The notes: a model not told the origin generated them from the letters alone. A stretch of DNA of 64,000 bases from Gilliamella apis (GCF_030758615.1 NZ_CP132381.1:1054001-1118000); one strand, 5' to 3'; counted from the stretch's first letter, positions 47,322 to 59,157 are shown. Numbers and translations are program-made.

Positions 47322-48191
47322 TTATTGAATAAATGTATTGCACTGATCAATTGCTCCACTATCAAAACCACGTTTAAACCAACTATAACGTTGTTTTGAT
47401 GAACCATGAGTAAAACTATCAGGAATTATATAACCATTATTTTGCTGTTGTAAGCGATCATCGCCAATTGCTTGTACGGTATTTAGGGCTTGTTCGATAT
47501 CACCCATTTCTAAAATATTCTGTTTTTGCATGGCATTTCCCCATAATCCAGCATAACAATCGGCTTGTAATTCAAGTTTGACTGATAACTGGTTATTGGT
47601 CTCGTTAGATTGATTTTGCCTTAATTGTTCAACCTTAGCAAAAATCCCAAGTAAGTTTTGTACATGATGTCCTACTTCGTGAGCAATCACGTAGCCTTGA
47701 GCAAAATCACCACCGCCTCCAAGGCGTTGTTTCATCTCTTGATAAAATGATAGATCAAGGTAAACCGTTTGATCGAGATTACAATAAAATGGCCCCATCA
47801 TTGCTTGACCTGTGCCACAAGCAGTTCGAGTTGCACCACTATAAAGTACTAATTTAGGTGCAATATAGGTTTTACCTAATTGTTGAAACTCTTGACTCCA
47901 ATAATCTTCAGTACTGGCCAAGATAATTGAGGTAAATTTAGTTGCATTATTATTTATAGAACTATTATCAACAGGCAATGTTGATGATATGGATGTGGTA
48001 TCGTCTAAATCAATCAGATTGCTATTCAGTAAGCCAGTTAAATCAACGCCGTAATAACCAGCAACTAACACGACAATAAATAAAATAATTTTACCTTTAC
48101 CACCAATTGGAATCCTTGTTCCAATATCACTTCCTGATTGTGAGCGGCGATCTTCAATGTTATCACTCTCTCTTTGGTTTCTCCAACGCAT
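47322..48191 (-). CDS. ypfJ: Membrane-anchored neutral zinc metallopeptidase-like protein YpfJ
   Basis: A 289-residue protein (E. coli YpfJ 287) with a polar N-terminus, one hydrophobic helix at about 34-46 and a periplasmic domain. [21 protein letters not shown] contains the HEVGH zinc motif at 171-175, with [13 protein letters not shown] supplying the Glu/Asp third-ligand region. The N-terminal [16 protein letters not shown] matches the family. Substrates are unknown. The surE ATG follows its stop by 22 bases, so the two are co-transcribed. A 482-base gap on the right separates it from proP. Confidence 0.93.
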   Translation of the reverse strand: MRWRNQRESDNIEDRRSQSGSDIGTRIPIGGKGKIILFIVVLVAGYYGVDLTGLLNSNLIDLDDTTSISSTLPVDNSSINNNATKFTSIILASTEDYWSQEFQQLGKTYIAPKLVLYSGATRTACGTGQAMMGPFYCNLDQTVYLDLSFYQEMKQRLGGGGDFAQGYVIAHEVGHHVQNLLGIFAKVEQLRQNQSNETNNQLSVKLELQADCYAGLWGNAMQKQNILEMGDIEQALNTVQAIGDDRLQQQNNGYIIPDSFTHGSSKQRYSWFKRGFDSGAIDQCNTFIQ

Positions 48192-48673
48192 AGGGAATAC
48201 CTCATCAGTTTAAGTTATATTATTTTAAAGGATTATAGATAAGGTTACTAGCAATAGACATCCATTACTTGATTAAAAAAGTAAATGATAAAATAGTATG
48301 ATAAGAGCGTTATTTTTGCTGATTTTAGGTATATAATTTTGGTTATACTCTTTGGAGTATTATTCGTATAAACAAAACTAAATTTGCAATTATATGTGAT
48401 TAAAGTTTTGTCTTAATTCTTTATCTAGTCACTTAGATAACTCTAATTATTTGTCAGTGTTACTTATTATACATTTTTACAACTTTACGATTTTATCTTT
48501 TTTACTGTATCAATCATTGTGATATGGTCTTCTATTAATAATAATCGTACACTTTCAACAAAAAGTAAGTCAAGTCGGGTAATGATAACTACTGCTGTTT
48601 GGCATAGTAGCTAATTAAAGTTAATTATTTGGATTTAAATCTTGATATTGATTAATTTAAAAGGCGGTATTTT
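48192..48673. other. Divergent intergenic region between ypfJ and proP
   Basis: About 480 bases with no supportable gene. Both divergent promoters should be here. A small inverted repeat, ATACTC-TTTG-GAGTAT, lies at 48345-48360, and a candidate proP promoter at 48517-48545 is listed separately. Confidence 0.45.
48517..48545 (+). promoter_or_regulatory. Candidate proP promoter
   Basis: TTGTGA (48517-48522) and AATAAT (48540-48545) are spaced by 17 bases, with a start expected near 48552 and a leader of about 120 bases. The -35 also contains a TGTGA half-site, and E. coli proP is CRP- and Fis-controlled; a full CRP palindrome is not present. Confidence 0.4.
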
Positions 48674-50173
48674 ATGGCAAAAGTGAATAAAACGAATAAT
48701 AAACCGTTAGACATTACGGATATTCCCATTATTGATGATAATCAATTAAAAAAAGCGACTTGGGCATCGGCTTTTAGTAATGCTATTGAATGGTATGATT
48801 TTGGGGTTTACAGTTTTTTGGCTTATATTATCGGACAGATATTTTTTCCTCATGTATCTCCTAGTGTGCAAATTATTGCTGCATTATCCACTTTTTCGAT
48901 TCCCTTTTTCATTCGCCCATTAGGTGGCATTATTTTTGGTTTAATTGGTGATAATATTGGCCGTCAAAAAGTGTTATCGATTAGTTTAGTGATAATGTCA
49001 TTAAGTACGTTTGGTATTGGCCTTATTCCCACTTATGAAACTATTGGTGTTACCTCACCAGTTCTGTTATTAATTGTTAAATTAGCTCAAGGTTTCTCAA
49101 TAGGTGGCGAATATTCAGGTTCAGCAACAGTTGTTGCTGAATATTCACCAGATCGTAAACGAGGTTTTATTGGTGGCTGGCTTGATTTTGGTTCAATGGT
49201 TGGATTTATTTTAGGGGCAGGTATAGTAGTATTTTTGTCTATGCTACTTAGTCAGTCGTCTTTGTACAGTTGGGGCTGGCGTATCCCATTTTTAATCGCT
49301 TTACCTTTAGGTATAATTAGCTTTATATTGCATCATATCTCAGAAGAACCCCCAACTTTTCAACAGCACCTTGAGGCTAGGCAATCAGCTGACATAGCTG
49401 AAACATCATCAACTACTGCGCTAAAACAAATTATTAGCCAATATTGGCGACATATCTTAATTTGTGCTGGATTGATCATTGTGACTAATGTGTCTTTTTA
49501 CTTATTATTAACTTATATGCCAAGCTATTTAGCACATAACCTAAATTATGATACTGAGCACGGCTTGCTAATTATTATCGCTATTATGGTTGGGATGTTA
49601 ATTATTCAACCCATAATTGGCTTATTAAGTGACAAAATAGGTCGCAAGCCCTTTATATTGATTGGTAGTATTGGCTTACTTCTTTTATCTTATCCAGCAT
49701 TTGTGTTAATTAATAGCCAACATATTCCACTCGTCTTTTTAGGAGTATTTGTTTTAGCGTTATTCATAAACTGTTTTACTGGAATTATCACTTCAATATT
49801 GCCGGCAATGTTTCCAACTAATATTCGCTATAGTGCCATTGCCAGTATTTTTAATATTGCGATTATTGTTGCAGGGTTAACACCAACACTAGTGGCATGG
49901 TTAGTTGAATCAACCGGCAATTTATTTATGCCAGCTTATTACTTAATGATGATAGGTTTTATTGGTGTTATTACTGGTCTTGCAATGCACGAAACAGCTA
50001 AAAAACCATTGCACGGTACGACTCCAACTGCGGCTGATCGCTATGAAGCCAAAGCTCTCTTATCTGAACATTTTGATTCTATTGAAGATGAAGTAGAAGA
50101 TATTGATCAACAGATCGAAAAACTACAAAATAAAAGACAAGAACTGGTTGATCAACATCCAAAATTGGATTAG
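48674..50173 (+). CDS. proP: Osmoprotectant:proton symporter ProP
   Basis: Inner-membrane importer of proline and glycine betaine that senses high osmolarity. The 499 residues (E. coli 500) form 12 helices of the MFS metabolite:H+ symporter type: SNAIEWYDFGVYSFLAYIIG, FFIRPLGGIIFGLIGDNIGR and LAQGFSIGGEYSGSATVVAEY. The C-terminal tail of about 45 residues (ALLSEHFDSIEDEVEDID through KLQNKRQELVDQHP) is the antiparallel coiled coil found in enterobacterial ProP that tunes the osmotic threshold, which supports ProP over other family members. Confidence 0.95.
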   Translation: MAKVNKTNNKPLDITDIPIIDDNQLKKATWASAFSNAIEWYDFGVYSFLAYIIGQIFFPHVSPSVQIIAALSTFSIPFFIRPLGGIIFGLIGDNIGRQKVLSISLVIMSLSTFGIGLIPTYETIGVTSPVLLLIVKLAQGFSIGGEYSGSATVVAEYSPDRKRGFIGGWLDFGSMVGFILGAGIVVFLSMLLSQSSLYSWGWRIPFLIALPLGIISFILHHISEEPPTFQQHLEARQSADIAETSSTTALKQIISQYWRHILICAGLIIVTNVSFYLLLTYMPSYLAHNLNYDTEHGLLIIIAIMVGMLIIQPIIGLLSDKIGRKPFILIGSIGLLLLSYPAFVLINSQHIPLVFLGVFVLALFINCFTGIITSILPAMFPTNIRYSAIASIFNIAIIVAGLTPTLVAWLVESTGNLFMPAYYLMMIGFIGVITGLAMHETAKKPLHGTTPTAADRYEAKALLSEHFDSIEDEVEDIDQQIEKLQNKRQELVDQHPKLD

Positions 50174-50333
50174 AAAGTATTACTTCAACAAAAATATAAA
50201 GATATGCAAAATTTTTTATTTACTTAATTATTCTGGTTGATTAGGAATTTGCAGAAATAAAATGCTTTATTCCTATAAATGTGCGATTTTATATTTTCTA
50301 TAATGCAATCGGATACAGCTAATGGGTCCTGTT

Positions 50334-50364
50334 AGTGCAAAATTTATCTACTGACTTTTGCACT
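50334..50364. terminator. Hairpin downstream of proP
   Basis: AGTGCAAAA and TTTTGCACT form a 9-bp stem with a 13-base loop, 160 bases after the proP stop and 60 bases before the next short ORF. It may be a distal terminator or lie in the leader of the short ORF. Confidence 0.4.
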
Positions 50365-50422
50365 TTAGTGCTTGTTAATATTAAGTTAATATAAAAAATT
50401 AAAAACTGGATGATTCAATAAT

Positions 50423-50833
50423 ATGGAATACAGGGCTATTAAAACTAAAGAGATAGGTATTATTTATGGCAGAGATGCTATTTATTTGGATGAATTTAGA
50501 CAGATATTTGGTACAGAATATTGTTGTATTATTAAAGGTGAATTTAGCTCCTCATTGACGGGTATAAATTCTGACAAACATTTTATTCCATATATTTTTT
50601 CTTTTTCTGGTGTTATTTATTATCAGTGTTGCGAATTAGATCTTTATATAAATGAAAAAAAATTAGATTCATCTTTTGATTTAGTTTGTAATTCTAGTTT
50701 AATTCAAGAGTTAAAAAACGGCAGCATATCCTCTAAGATAAGCGAAGATCATAAACACTATGTATTACAAACATATGATTATGTTTTTGATATTATTGCA
50801 AAAGATTATAAACTCGTTATTGAAAATGAATAA
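50423..50833 (+). CDS. Hypothetical protein of 136 residues
   Basis: I do not recognise this protein. It has no signal peptide or membrane helix and is rich in Tyr, Ile, Asp and Lys, with two Cys pairs (EYCCII near 33 and YYQCCELD near 68). The open frame is clean from an ATG, but no good ribosome binding site precedes it. It opens the small accessory pocket after proP. Its size and acidic, Tyr-rich make-up would suit an orphan immunity or contact-inhibition accessory protein, but that is only a guess from style. No partner gene adjoins it. Confidence 0.55.
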   Translation: MEYRAIKTKEIGIIYGRDAIYLDEFRQIFGTEYCCIIKGEFSSSLTGINSDKHFIPYIFSFSGVIYYQCCELDLYINEKKLDSSFDLVCNSSLIQELKNGSISSKISEDHKHYVLQTYDYVFDIIAKDYKLVIENE

Positions 50834-51047
50834 TTGAATTTTATTAAGATGAAATTGAAAGTGATTGCATGTTGTATTCGCTTTGTAAAGCATTTCGGAT
50901 TATAAGATAAACTACGTTGTTCTAGTATTTTTTATACTTGATTTTTGATTCTATAATTTAGCGTTAAGATCCATTTACTAATAAAATGGATCTCTTATTA
51001 AATTGTAGATAGTGGTCGTCATTGGTGGCAAACTATTTTTTAACAGA

Positions 51048-51482
51048 TTAAAACAGCGAATCTTTATGCCAAATATAATGATCTATAGGTAGCCATTGTT
51101 CCTTTTGTAGGTGATACCAAACTGTTAAATTTTCTACAGCATTAATTTGCCAAGTTATTTCGGTTATTTTAATTTTCCCCTGTTTAATTTCGTCTTGTTT
51201 GAAAATATTAAGCAGCCCTATCCTAAATTCTGTTATTAGACCTTGAGTAGTTCCTAAAATATATGTTTCTTTTTTATAGGAAGGAAATTTCTCTAGTGCA
51301 TCATCTAAGGATAAATTTTTCACCATTTCATAAGAAATATATTGAGATTGAGTATTTTTTTCTGGCACTACTGATGTTTCTTTAATAGGATTTACATCAA
51401 TAGTTTTTTGTTCGGCAATTGCAGACTTACTACTATAAAATAGAAAAAAGAAAATAATCAATAAATAAAGTTTTTTCATCAT
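51048..51482 (-). CDS. Hypothetical secreted protein
   Basis: A short exported protein, not recognised. From the paired ATG at 51482/51479 it has a textbook signal peptide (MKKLYLLIIFFFLFYSSKSAIA) and about 120 mature residues. These include ISYEMVKNLSLDDALEKFPS and TEITWQINAVENLTVWYHLQ, which look like a small folded domain ending in IDHYIWHKDSLF. The open frame extends 12 codons upstream to another ATG; neither start has a clear ribosome binding site. Neighbours are another unknown ORF and the DUF262 wreck, so it is accessory rather than core. Confidence 0.6.
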   Translation of the reverse strand: MMKKLYLLIIFFFLFYSSKSAIAEQKTIDVNPIKETSVVPEKNTQSQYISYEMVKNLSLDDALEKFPSYKKETYILGTTQGLITEFRIGLLNIFKQDEIKQGKIKITEITWQINAVENLTVWYHLQKEQWLPIDHYIWHKDSLF

Positions 51483-51568
51483 ATTATTATAAAATTTAGT
51501 TATTATATTCCCAACCATTCAATATTTATTTTAAATTTTAATATATTAAATAGTTAATGTACAAAGAA

Positions 51569-51958
51569 TTAAATCTGAGTTAATCTTCTTATCCTTTTCA
51601 AATTTTTATCTTCAGCAATATCTATAATTGCTTCTTCTCTATCTATATTAGAATCTAAGGCTTTTTTCTATCAATATAAATCTGCGTTTAACTTTTTACT
51701 TTTAGGTGTGCTTGTTTCAACAGTTTGTTTGTGGAAAGTTACTTAATACATTGAAGTAATTCGTTGTTGACCGTCTAATAACGATAATGTCGATTCAATT
51801 TTTTCTTCTTCAGGTGTTTCTTCAATTATTCGGAGTTTAAATCCTACTTGTCCACCGATATATAAGGTCATTAAAGCACCGATACGAAACGAACGAGATA
51901 TTGAAGCGATTAAACTATATTTTTTAATTATGAAGTTATGAAATCTATAATACAACAA
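51569..51958 (-). pseudogene. Remnant of a DUF262 (GmrS-like) protein
   Basis: Read leftward, the frame gives KYSLIASISRSFRIGALMTL, then YIGGQVGFKLRIIEETPEEE and SLLDGQQRITSMY before a TAA. It then continues in the same frame as FHKQTVETSTPKSKKLNADL with two adjacent stops, and KALDSNIDREEAIIDIAEDK to a final stop. (P)IGALMTL and LLDGQQR(I/L)T are the signature of the ParB-like DUF262 domain found in GmrSD and related restriction systems. The N-terminal part and everything past about residue 130 are absent, so this is a nonsense-ridden fragment of a lost defence gene. Confidence 0.75.
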
Positions 51959-52114
51959 TGTTTAAATTATCTGCATAACCTATATAATATAATTGGAAAA
52001 ATTAAATGATTTTTCTAATGAAATACAATCTAAAATTATCTAATTTATATGCAAATTTTATACTTTGTTGTATGCTTATTTTCAGTCATCACTTAAGAAT
52101 ATAGTGACAAAGGA

Positions 52115-52495
52115 ATGTTAAATTTGAAAAGTGTTTTTTTATTTCTCATGCTATTTTTGCTGACGATCACAGATAGCTATGCAGCTGTAGTATCAACAAG
52201 ATTTTATACTATTAGGGGCAATAGTGAACAGGTATTTTTCTTTATTTTTTCTGAATTTTTAATCATATTATTTGTTATTATGATTAGTATTGTTGGCGTT
52301 ATTGAAAATCGAATACAAAATAAAAATATTAGAAAGCCAAAGAAACCGAAAAAAATATTCAAAACAGATGTACCATTAATAAAATCAGTTCAAGAATTTA
52401 AAAAACTAAAAAAGAATAGTAACCAACACCGTATATTTGCTTTTTTAGGAAAGTATTTTTATCGACTAAAAGAATTTTTTAGCAAAAAAAGTTGA
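52115..52495 (+). CDS. Hypothetical small membrane protein
   Basis: Not recognised. The 126 residues start with a signal-like helix (LKSVFLFLMLFLLTITDSYA), followed by a short outside segment, a second helix at about 43-63 (FFIFSEFLIILFVIMISIVG) and a strongly basic cytoplasmic tail rich in Lys and Arg (KNIRKPKKPKKIFK). A rightward start has AAAGGA seven bases before the ATG, which supports translation. It is isolated between the DUF262 remnant and dld. The tail could bind nucleic acid or acidic lipid. Confidence 0.6.
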   Translation: MLNLKSVFLFLMLFLLTITDSYAAVVSTRFYTIRGNSEQVFFFIFSEFLIILFVIMISIVGVIENRIQNKNIRKPKKPKKIFKTDVPLIKSVQEFKKLKKNSNQHRIFAFLGKYFYRLKEFFSKKS

Positions 52496-52678
52496 GGAAC
52501 GCTATTTTTAAAACTCAAAAATGTATGCATTGTTCAATAAAACTTTAATCTTCATTCTTTATACCACCTCTATACACTAATAATTATCTTTTATTTTTAT
52601 TCCTTTTAGCTTTTTGTGTCAGTTTTGTTCTTTCTCTCTGTAAAGTGTAATGTGCTCTTTTCAACAAATTTAATTGGT

Positions 52679-52684
52679 TATAAT
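52679..52684 (+). promoter_or_regulatory. Candidate -10 box of dld
   Basis: A perfect TATAAT lies 56 bases before the dld ATG. The -35 position (near 52656) is only TCTTTT, so activator help or a different -35 is likely. Confidence 0.4.
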
Positions 52685-52739
52685 ATGATCAGGAAGAGTT
52701 GAATATTTGTCTAATTCTAATTTAAATAAGGGAACCAAA

Positions 52740-54455
52740 ATGACAGTGAATAATAGTACATCAGGCCTTGTTGAAAAGTTAAAAAGTATTGTTGGCGATA
52801 AATATACCTTAACTGATCCAAGTCGTACTTTACCTTATCGCCAAGGTGCGCGTTTTGGCCTAGGGGATGCATTAGCGGTGGTTATACCTGGCACACTATT
52901 AGAGCAGTGGCAAGTTTTAAAAGCTTGTGTTGAAGCTGATGTTATTGTAATAACTCAATCAGCTAACACTGGTTTAACAGGTGGTTCAACGCCAGATGGT
53001 AATGATTATGATAGACCGATAGTTATTGTAAGTACCCGTCGATTAGATGGTATTCAAGTAATTGAAAATGGCGATCAGGTTGTCTGTTTGCCGGGTAGTA
53101 CGTTATTTCATTTAGAAAAAGAACTAAAAAAATATCATCGTGGACCACATTCAGTGATTGGCTCGTCTTGTATTGGTGCTTCAGTATTAGGTGGCGTTTG
53201 TAATAATTCGGGTGGTGCGTTAATTCAACGGGGGCCAGCTTATACTCAAATGGCAGTATTTGCTCAATTGGACGAGCAAGGGCAGTTACATTTGGTTAAT
53301 CATTTAGGTATTGAGTTAGGCGATACGCCTGAAGATATTTTACAAAATCTACAAAATCGTGTTTATACCGATAAAGATGTTAACCCGAACGCAGGTTTAG
53401 GGCATGATCACCATTATTGTGATCATGTGCGACAAATCGATGCTGATACGCCGGCTCGATATAATGCAGATCCAGCTCGTCACTACGAAGCGTCAGGTAG
53501 TGCAGGGCGGTTAATGGTATTTGCGGTGCGATTAGATACGTTTCCATTAGAAGAAAATACTGCAGTGTTTTATATTGGCACGAATAATACCAATGAACTG
53601 GATGATATTCGTCGTCATATTTTAGGACAATTTAAAAATTTACCAGTATCTGGTGAGTATATTCATCGAGATGCGTTTGATATAGCTGCAGTATATGGTA
53701 AACATCTATTTTTAGCGATCCAAAAATTGGGCACCGATAACATACCTCGCATGTATGCTTTGAAGAATTTTGTTGATCGAATAATGAGTAAAATTCCCTT
53801 CATTTCGGGCAGTTTTTCCGATAAATTTGCCGTGACTGTTTGTAAATTGTGGCCAAATCATTTGCCAAAATCGATGCGTGATTATCGTGATCGTTATGAA
53901 CATCATTTGATTTTAAAAATGTCTGATGGAGGCATAGCTGAAGCTGAGGCATTTTTGCAGGACTATTTTGCTACCAGTTCAACGGAAAAACGTAATGGCA
54001 GTTATTTTCGTTGTAATGATAAAGAGGCAGAAGCCGCAATGTTGCACCGTTTTGCCGTTGCTGGTGCGGCGACAGTTTATCGTAATGTGCATACTAAAAC
54101 GGTTGAGGATTTAGTCGCGTTAGATATCGCTTTACGACGTAATGATAAAGATTGGTTCGAAACCTTGCCTGAAAGCATTAGTCAGCATTTTATTCATAAG
54201 TTATATTATGGTCATTTTTTCTGTTCAGTGTTCCATCAAGACTATTTGGCAAAAAAAGGTACTGACTGTGCTAAAGTGGAAGAGGAGATGTTGGTGATAC
54301 TTGATCAGCGTGGAGCGCAATATCCAGCTGAACATAATGTTGGCCATTTGTATCATGCTAATTCAGATTTGAAAAACTTTTACCATGAGTTAGATCCAAC
54401 TAATAGTTTCAATCCAGGTATTGGTAAAACCTCCAAGAAGAAATTTTGGAAATAA
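52740..54455 (+). CDS. dld: Quinone-dependent D-lactate dehydrogenase Dld
   Basis: Peripheral membrane FAD enzyme that oxidises D-lactate and passes electrons to quinone. Starting at ATG 52740 (AAGGGA upstream) gives 571 residues, the length of E. coli Dld; the frame also allows a TTG at 52707. An FAD-binding type 4 domain has PYRQGARFGLGDALAVVIPG, QSANTGLTGGSTPDG and GSSCIGASVLGGVCNNSGGALI. The C-terminal membrane-binding domain has YHELDPTNSFNPGIGKTSKK. It is a single-gene unit with a terminator. It would let the cell respire lactate produced by itself or by neighbouring bacteria. Confidence 0.95.
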   Translation: MTVNNSTSGLVEKLKSIVGDKYTLTDPSRTLPYRQGARFGLGDALAVVIPGTLLEQWQVLKACVEADVIVITQSANTGLTGGSTPDGNDYDRPIVIVSTRRLDGIQVIENGDQVVCLPGSTLFHLEKELKKYHRGPHSVIGSSCIGASVLGGVCNNSGGALIQRGPAYTQMAVFAQLDEQGQLHLVNHLGIELGDTPEDILQNLQNRVYTDKDVNPNAGLGHDHHYCDHVRQIDADTPARYNADPARHYEASGSAGRLMVFAVRLDTFPLEENTAVFYIGTNNTNELDDIRRHILGQFKNLPVSGEYIHRDAFDIAAVYGKHLFLAIQKLGTDNIPRMYALKNFVDRIMSKIPFISGSFSDKFAVTVCKLWPNHLPKSMRDYRDRYEHHLILKMSDGGIAEAEAFLQDYFATSSTEKRNGSYFRCNDKEAEAAMLHRFAVAGAATVYRNVHTKTVEDLVALDIALRRNDKDWFETLPESISQHFIHKLYYGHFFCSVFHQDYLAKKGTDCAKVEEEMLVILDQRGAQYPAEHNVGHLYHANSDLKNFYHELDPTNSFNPGIGKTSKKKFWK

Positions 54456-54480
54456 TTCAAACCAAAATTCTAAAATTATC

Positions 54481-54510
54481 ACCGCCACTATTAATTTAAT
54501 GGCGGTTTTT
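54481..54510 (+). terminator. dld terminator
   Basis: ACCGCCA and TGGCGGT form a GC-rich stem with an A/T loop, followed by five T, 26 bases after the dld stop. Confidence 0.88.
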
Positions 54511-54537
54511 GATTAATTTACTATTATTGTTGATTAG

Positions 54538-57096
54538 TTAAAGTAATTTTTTTAATTGGTAAATGGTTTCTAACGCTTGTTTTGGTGTTAGTGCATCAGG
54601 ATCGATCTGTTGTAGGGCTAGTTCGACTTCTGATGGTTCTGCATCGCCAATAAAGGTAAGTTGTGAGCTTTCAACATAGCTATTAGCTGATTGTTTAGAA
54701 ATGACTTCTAGCTCTTTTAGTTTTTGTTTGGCGCGTTTTAAGATGGTTTTAGGTACTCCTGCAAGTCCTGCTACCGCTATACCGAAACTCTTGCTTGCAG
54801 CACCTTCTGAGACTTCATGAATAAAGGCGACAGTATTATCATGTTCTATTGCATCAAAATGGATGTTATAAACACCTTGCATCTGTTCTGGCAATTGAGT
54901 TAGTTCAAAATAGTGGGTAGCAAATAGAGTCATTGCTTTGATTTGGTTAGCCAAATTTTCAGCACATGCCCATGCTAGTGACAGACCATCATAAGTTGAC
55001 GTTCCACGCCCAATTTCGTCCATTAAAACTAAACTATTTGGTGTCGCATTATGCATAATATTAGCGGTTTCAGTCATTTCCACCATAAAGGTTGAACGTC
55101 CCGAAGCTAAGTCATCGGAAGCACCAATCCGTGTAAAAATACGATCAACAGGACCAATGATTGCTTTAGAGGCAGGAACGAAACTACCAATATAAGCAAG
55201 TAGAATGATTAATGCAGCTTGACGCATATAGGTACTTTTACCACCCATGTTTGGACCAGTTATAATTAGCATTCTTCTATTTGGTGATAATGATAATGAG
55301 TTGGCAATAAATGGCTTTTGTAATACCTGTTCTATTACAATGTGTCGGCCATCTTTGATTTCAATACCTGCTTGATTGGTTAAGGTTGGACAATAATAAT
55401 TAAGCGTCAAGGCTCTTTCAGCAAGGTTGGTTAGTACATCAAGTTCCGCAATTGCATCAGCACTGATTTGCATATCAGCTAATGATGGCATCAGTTGATC
55501 GAATAGTTGTTCATAAAGTTGTTTTTCTAGAGCTAAAGCTCGACCTTTAGATGTTAAGACTTTATCTTCATACTCTTTTAACTCAGGAATAATATAGCGT
55601 TCGACATTTTTTAGTGTTTGTCTTCGGGTATAATGGATTGGTGCTAAATGACTTTGGCCACGGCTAATTTGGATATAATAACCATGAACCGCATTAAAAC
55701 CAACTTTCAATGTATCAATGCCTAAAGTTTCACGCTCGCGAATTTCGAGCTGTTCTAAATAGTTGGTTGCACCATCGGCTAGATCACGCAGTTCGTCCAA
55801 CACTTGATTGTAACCGCTAGCAATGACACCTCCATCACGAATAATTACTGGTGGTGATTCAATAATTGCTCGATTTAATAGATCGGCTATTTGATCAAAT
55901 TGATTGATTTTAGCTCGCAATGCAATGAGTGCCGGTGCCTTAAGTTCAGACAATGATTGCTGAAGTTGTGGTAAAAGGTTGTAGGCATCACGTAATCGAG
56001 CAAAATCACGCGGACGTGCACTTCTTAATGCTAATCTTGCCAAAATTCGTTCAAGATCACCGATTTGTTTTAATAACGGTTGTAAATCGATAATATTATT
56101 TTGTAATTCACTTATTGCTTGTTGCCGATTGTGTAAGATAGATAGATTGCGTATTGGTGAATGCAACCATCTTTTGAGCATTCGACTACCCATAGCGGTT
56201 TGGGTTTTATCTAAAATGTCGGCAACGGTATGTTCAGTGCCACCCGATAAATTTTCAGTAATTTCTAAGTTTTTTCTGGTAGCTGCATCTAAGACTACAA
56301 AATCAACAGGCGATTCTTTAATTATTGATCGAATATGAGGCATAGCTGTGCGTTGGGTATCTTTGACATATTGCAATAAGCAACCTGCTGCACATAATGC
56401 ATAATGACAATTCTCAACTCCGTAACCAACTAAATCATTAGTACCAAATTGTAAATTAAGTTGTTGTTTTGCCGTTTCAAGATCGAAATCCCATATAGGT
56501 CTTCGCCTTAAACCATGACGATGTTCAATCAAAGACAGCGATTCGAAATTTTCTGGATAGAGTAATTCGACAGGCGCGGTTCGTTGTAATTCTGCTTGTA
56601 TTGCTTCGGGATTATCACATTCAAATACAAAGAAACGGCCAGAACTCATGTCTAAAGTTGCATAACCAAAGTGTTCTTTTTGTTGCCAAATACAAGCAAG
56701 TAAATTGTCTTTGCGATCTTCTAACAATAATTCATCACTAACAGTACCGGGAGTAACAATACGAACAATTTTACGTTCAACAGGTCCTTTACTTGTTGCA
56801 GGATCACCAATTTGTTCGCAAATTGCGACTGATTCACCAAGTGAAATGAGTTTGGCTAAATAACTTTCAACCGCATGGTAAGGTACTCCGGCCATCGGAA
56901 TAGGTTGACCATTAGATGAGCCTCGTTTGGTTAGTGAAATATCCAAGAGCTGTGAACCACGTTTAGCATCTTCATAAAACATCTCATAAAAATCCCCCAT
57001 ACGATAAAATAGCAAAATATCAGGATTTTCAGCTTTCAACTTTAGATACTGGCGCATCATTGGTGTGTGGTCGGTAAAATCTTGGTTATCAGTCAT
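54538..57096 (-). CDS. mutS: DNA mismatch repair protein MutS
   Basis: Recognises mismatches and recruits MutL. The 852 residues (E. coli 853) carry Phe36 and Glu38 in [10 protein letters not shown], the mismatch-wedging F-x-E motif. The connector, lever and clamp regions follow. The ATPase domain has Walker [15 protein letters not shown], the [16 protein letters not shown] signature, [16 protein letters not shown] and [11 protein letters not shown]. The C-terminus has the helical tetramerisation text [15 protein letters not shown]. It is a single gene converging on dld. Dam-directed repair would need MutL and MutH, not in this window. Confidence 0.97.
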   Translation of the reverse strand: MTDNQDFTDHTPMMRQYLKLKAENPDILLFYRMGDFYEMFYEDAKRGSQLLDISLTKRGSSNGQPIPMAGVPYHAVESYLAKLISLGESVAICEQIGDPATSKGPVERKIVRIVTPGTVSDELLLEDRKDNLLACIWQQKEHFGYATLDMSSGRFFVFECDNPEAIQAELQRTAPVELLYPENFESLSLIEHRHGLRRRPIWDFDLETAKQQLNLQFGTNDLVGYGVENCHYALCAAGCLLQYVKDTQRTAMPHIRSIIKESPVDFVVLDAATRKNLEITENLSGGTEHTVADILDKTQTAMGSRMLKRWLHSPIRNLSILHNRQQAISELQNNIIDLQPLLKQIGDLERILARLALRSARPRDFARLRDAYNLLPQLQQSLSELKAPALIALRAKINQFDQIADLLNRAIIESPPVIIRDGGVIASGYNQVLDELRDLADGATNYLEQLEIRERETLGIDTLKVGFNAVHGYYIQISRGQSHLAPIHYTRRQTLKNVERYIIPELKEYEDKVLTSKGRALALEKQLYEQLFDQLMPSLADMQISADAIAELDVLTNLAERALTLNYYCPTLTNQAGIEIKDGRHIVIEQVLQKPFIANSLSLSPNRRMLIITGPNMGGKSTYMRQAALIILLAYIGSFVPASKAIIGPVDRIFTRIGASDDLASGRSTFMVEMTETANIMHNATPNSLVLMDEIGRGTSTYDGLSLAWACAENLANQIKAMTLFATHYFELTQLPEQMQGVYNIHFDAIEHDNTVAFIHEVSEGAASKSFGIAVAGLAGVPKTILKRAKQKLKELEVISKQSANSYVESSQLTFIGDAEPSEVELALQQIDPDALTPKQALETIYQLKKLL

Positions 57097-58561
<1,465 letters not shown>

Positions 58562-58581
58562 TTAGAAGCAGTTGTAATTGC

Positions 58582-58610
58582 AAAAAAGCGACCTTGTGTC
58601 GCTTTTTTTA
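58582..58610 (+). terminator. gapA terminator
   Basis: AAAAAAGCGAC and GTCGCTTTTTT form an 11-bp stem with loop CTTGT, ending in a run of seven T. Confidence 0.93.
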
Positions 58611-58639
58611 ATTCTAGAAAGGGAAATTATATTCTACCT

Positions 58640-58677
58640 TAATAAAAAAAACGCCTATTTCGAGAAATAGGCGTTTT
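58640..58677 (-). terminator. Terminator of the cold-shock gene
   Basis: AAAACGCCTATTT and AAATAGGCGTTTT form a 13-bp stem with a 4-base loop. On the minus strand it is followed by eight T; it lies 26 bases after the csp stop. Confidence 0.93.
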
Positions 58678-58703
58678 GTTTTTATTATTTAATTAAAGTT
58701 TAA

Positions 58704-58913
58704 TTAGATAACAACTACTTCAGCCGCTGCTGGTCCACGAGGGCTATCTTGGATAGCAAATTCGACTTGTTGTCCTTCAGCTAAGGTTTTAAAGCCATCA
58801 CCAGAGATTGCAGAAAAATGTACGAATACATCTTTGCTGCCATCGGCTGGAGTGATAAAACCGAAACCTTTACTTTCGTTGAACCATTTTACTTGGCCTG
58901 TTTTTTTATTCAT
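58704..58913 (-). CDS. cspE: Cold-shock-like RNA chaperone, CspE/CspC type
   Basis: Single cold-shock domain of 69 residues that binds single-stranded RNA and DNA and melts RNA structure. [12 protein letters not shown] contains RNP1 and VFVHFSAI contains RNP2, with the [12 protein letters not shown] segment typical of CspE and CspC. It resembles CspE most, but CspC cannot be excluded. An AGGA site lies nine bases before the ATG. A promoter-like pair about 240 bases upstream predicts a long structured leader, as in the cold-inducible csp genes. It is read leftward between ppa and gapA. Confidence 0.93.
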   Translation of the reverse strand: MNKKTGQVKWFNESKGFGFITPADGSKDVFVHFSAISGDGFKTLAEGQQVEFAIQDSPRGPAAAEVVVI

Positions 58914-59157
58914 TTACTAGACATCCTAACAATAATTAATAATTTGCCTTATCGGCAGTTTAGGCATTAACTAAACATTAATACACCCACTCATAAACTA
59001 ATCTAACTAGTCTGGAACTAAATTAGAAAGTTAATCGTTTTCATAAAAATGCTTCTTGTTGTTAGCCCGTTACTATTACCTCACAATTTAAAATCGAAAG
59101 CAAGATGTTAATGACAATTTTTTCATCTTAGTGCGCGGTTTTATATAAAATTTTTAT

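Noticed and set aside
47300..47407. Upstream start giving SurE 36 extra residues
   Set aside because: The extension is antisense-like text overlapping the ypfJ 3' end; ATG 47299 is preceded by AAGGAAA and gives the SurE consensus start.
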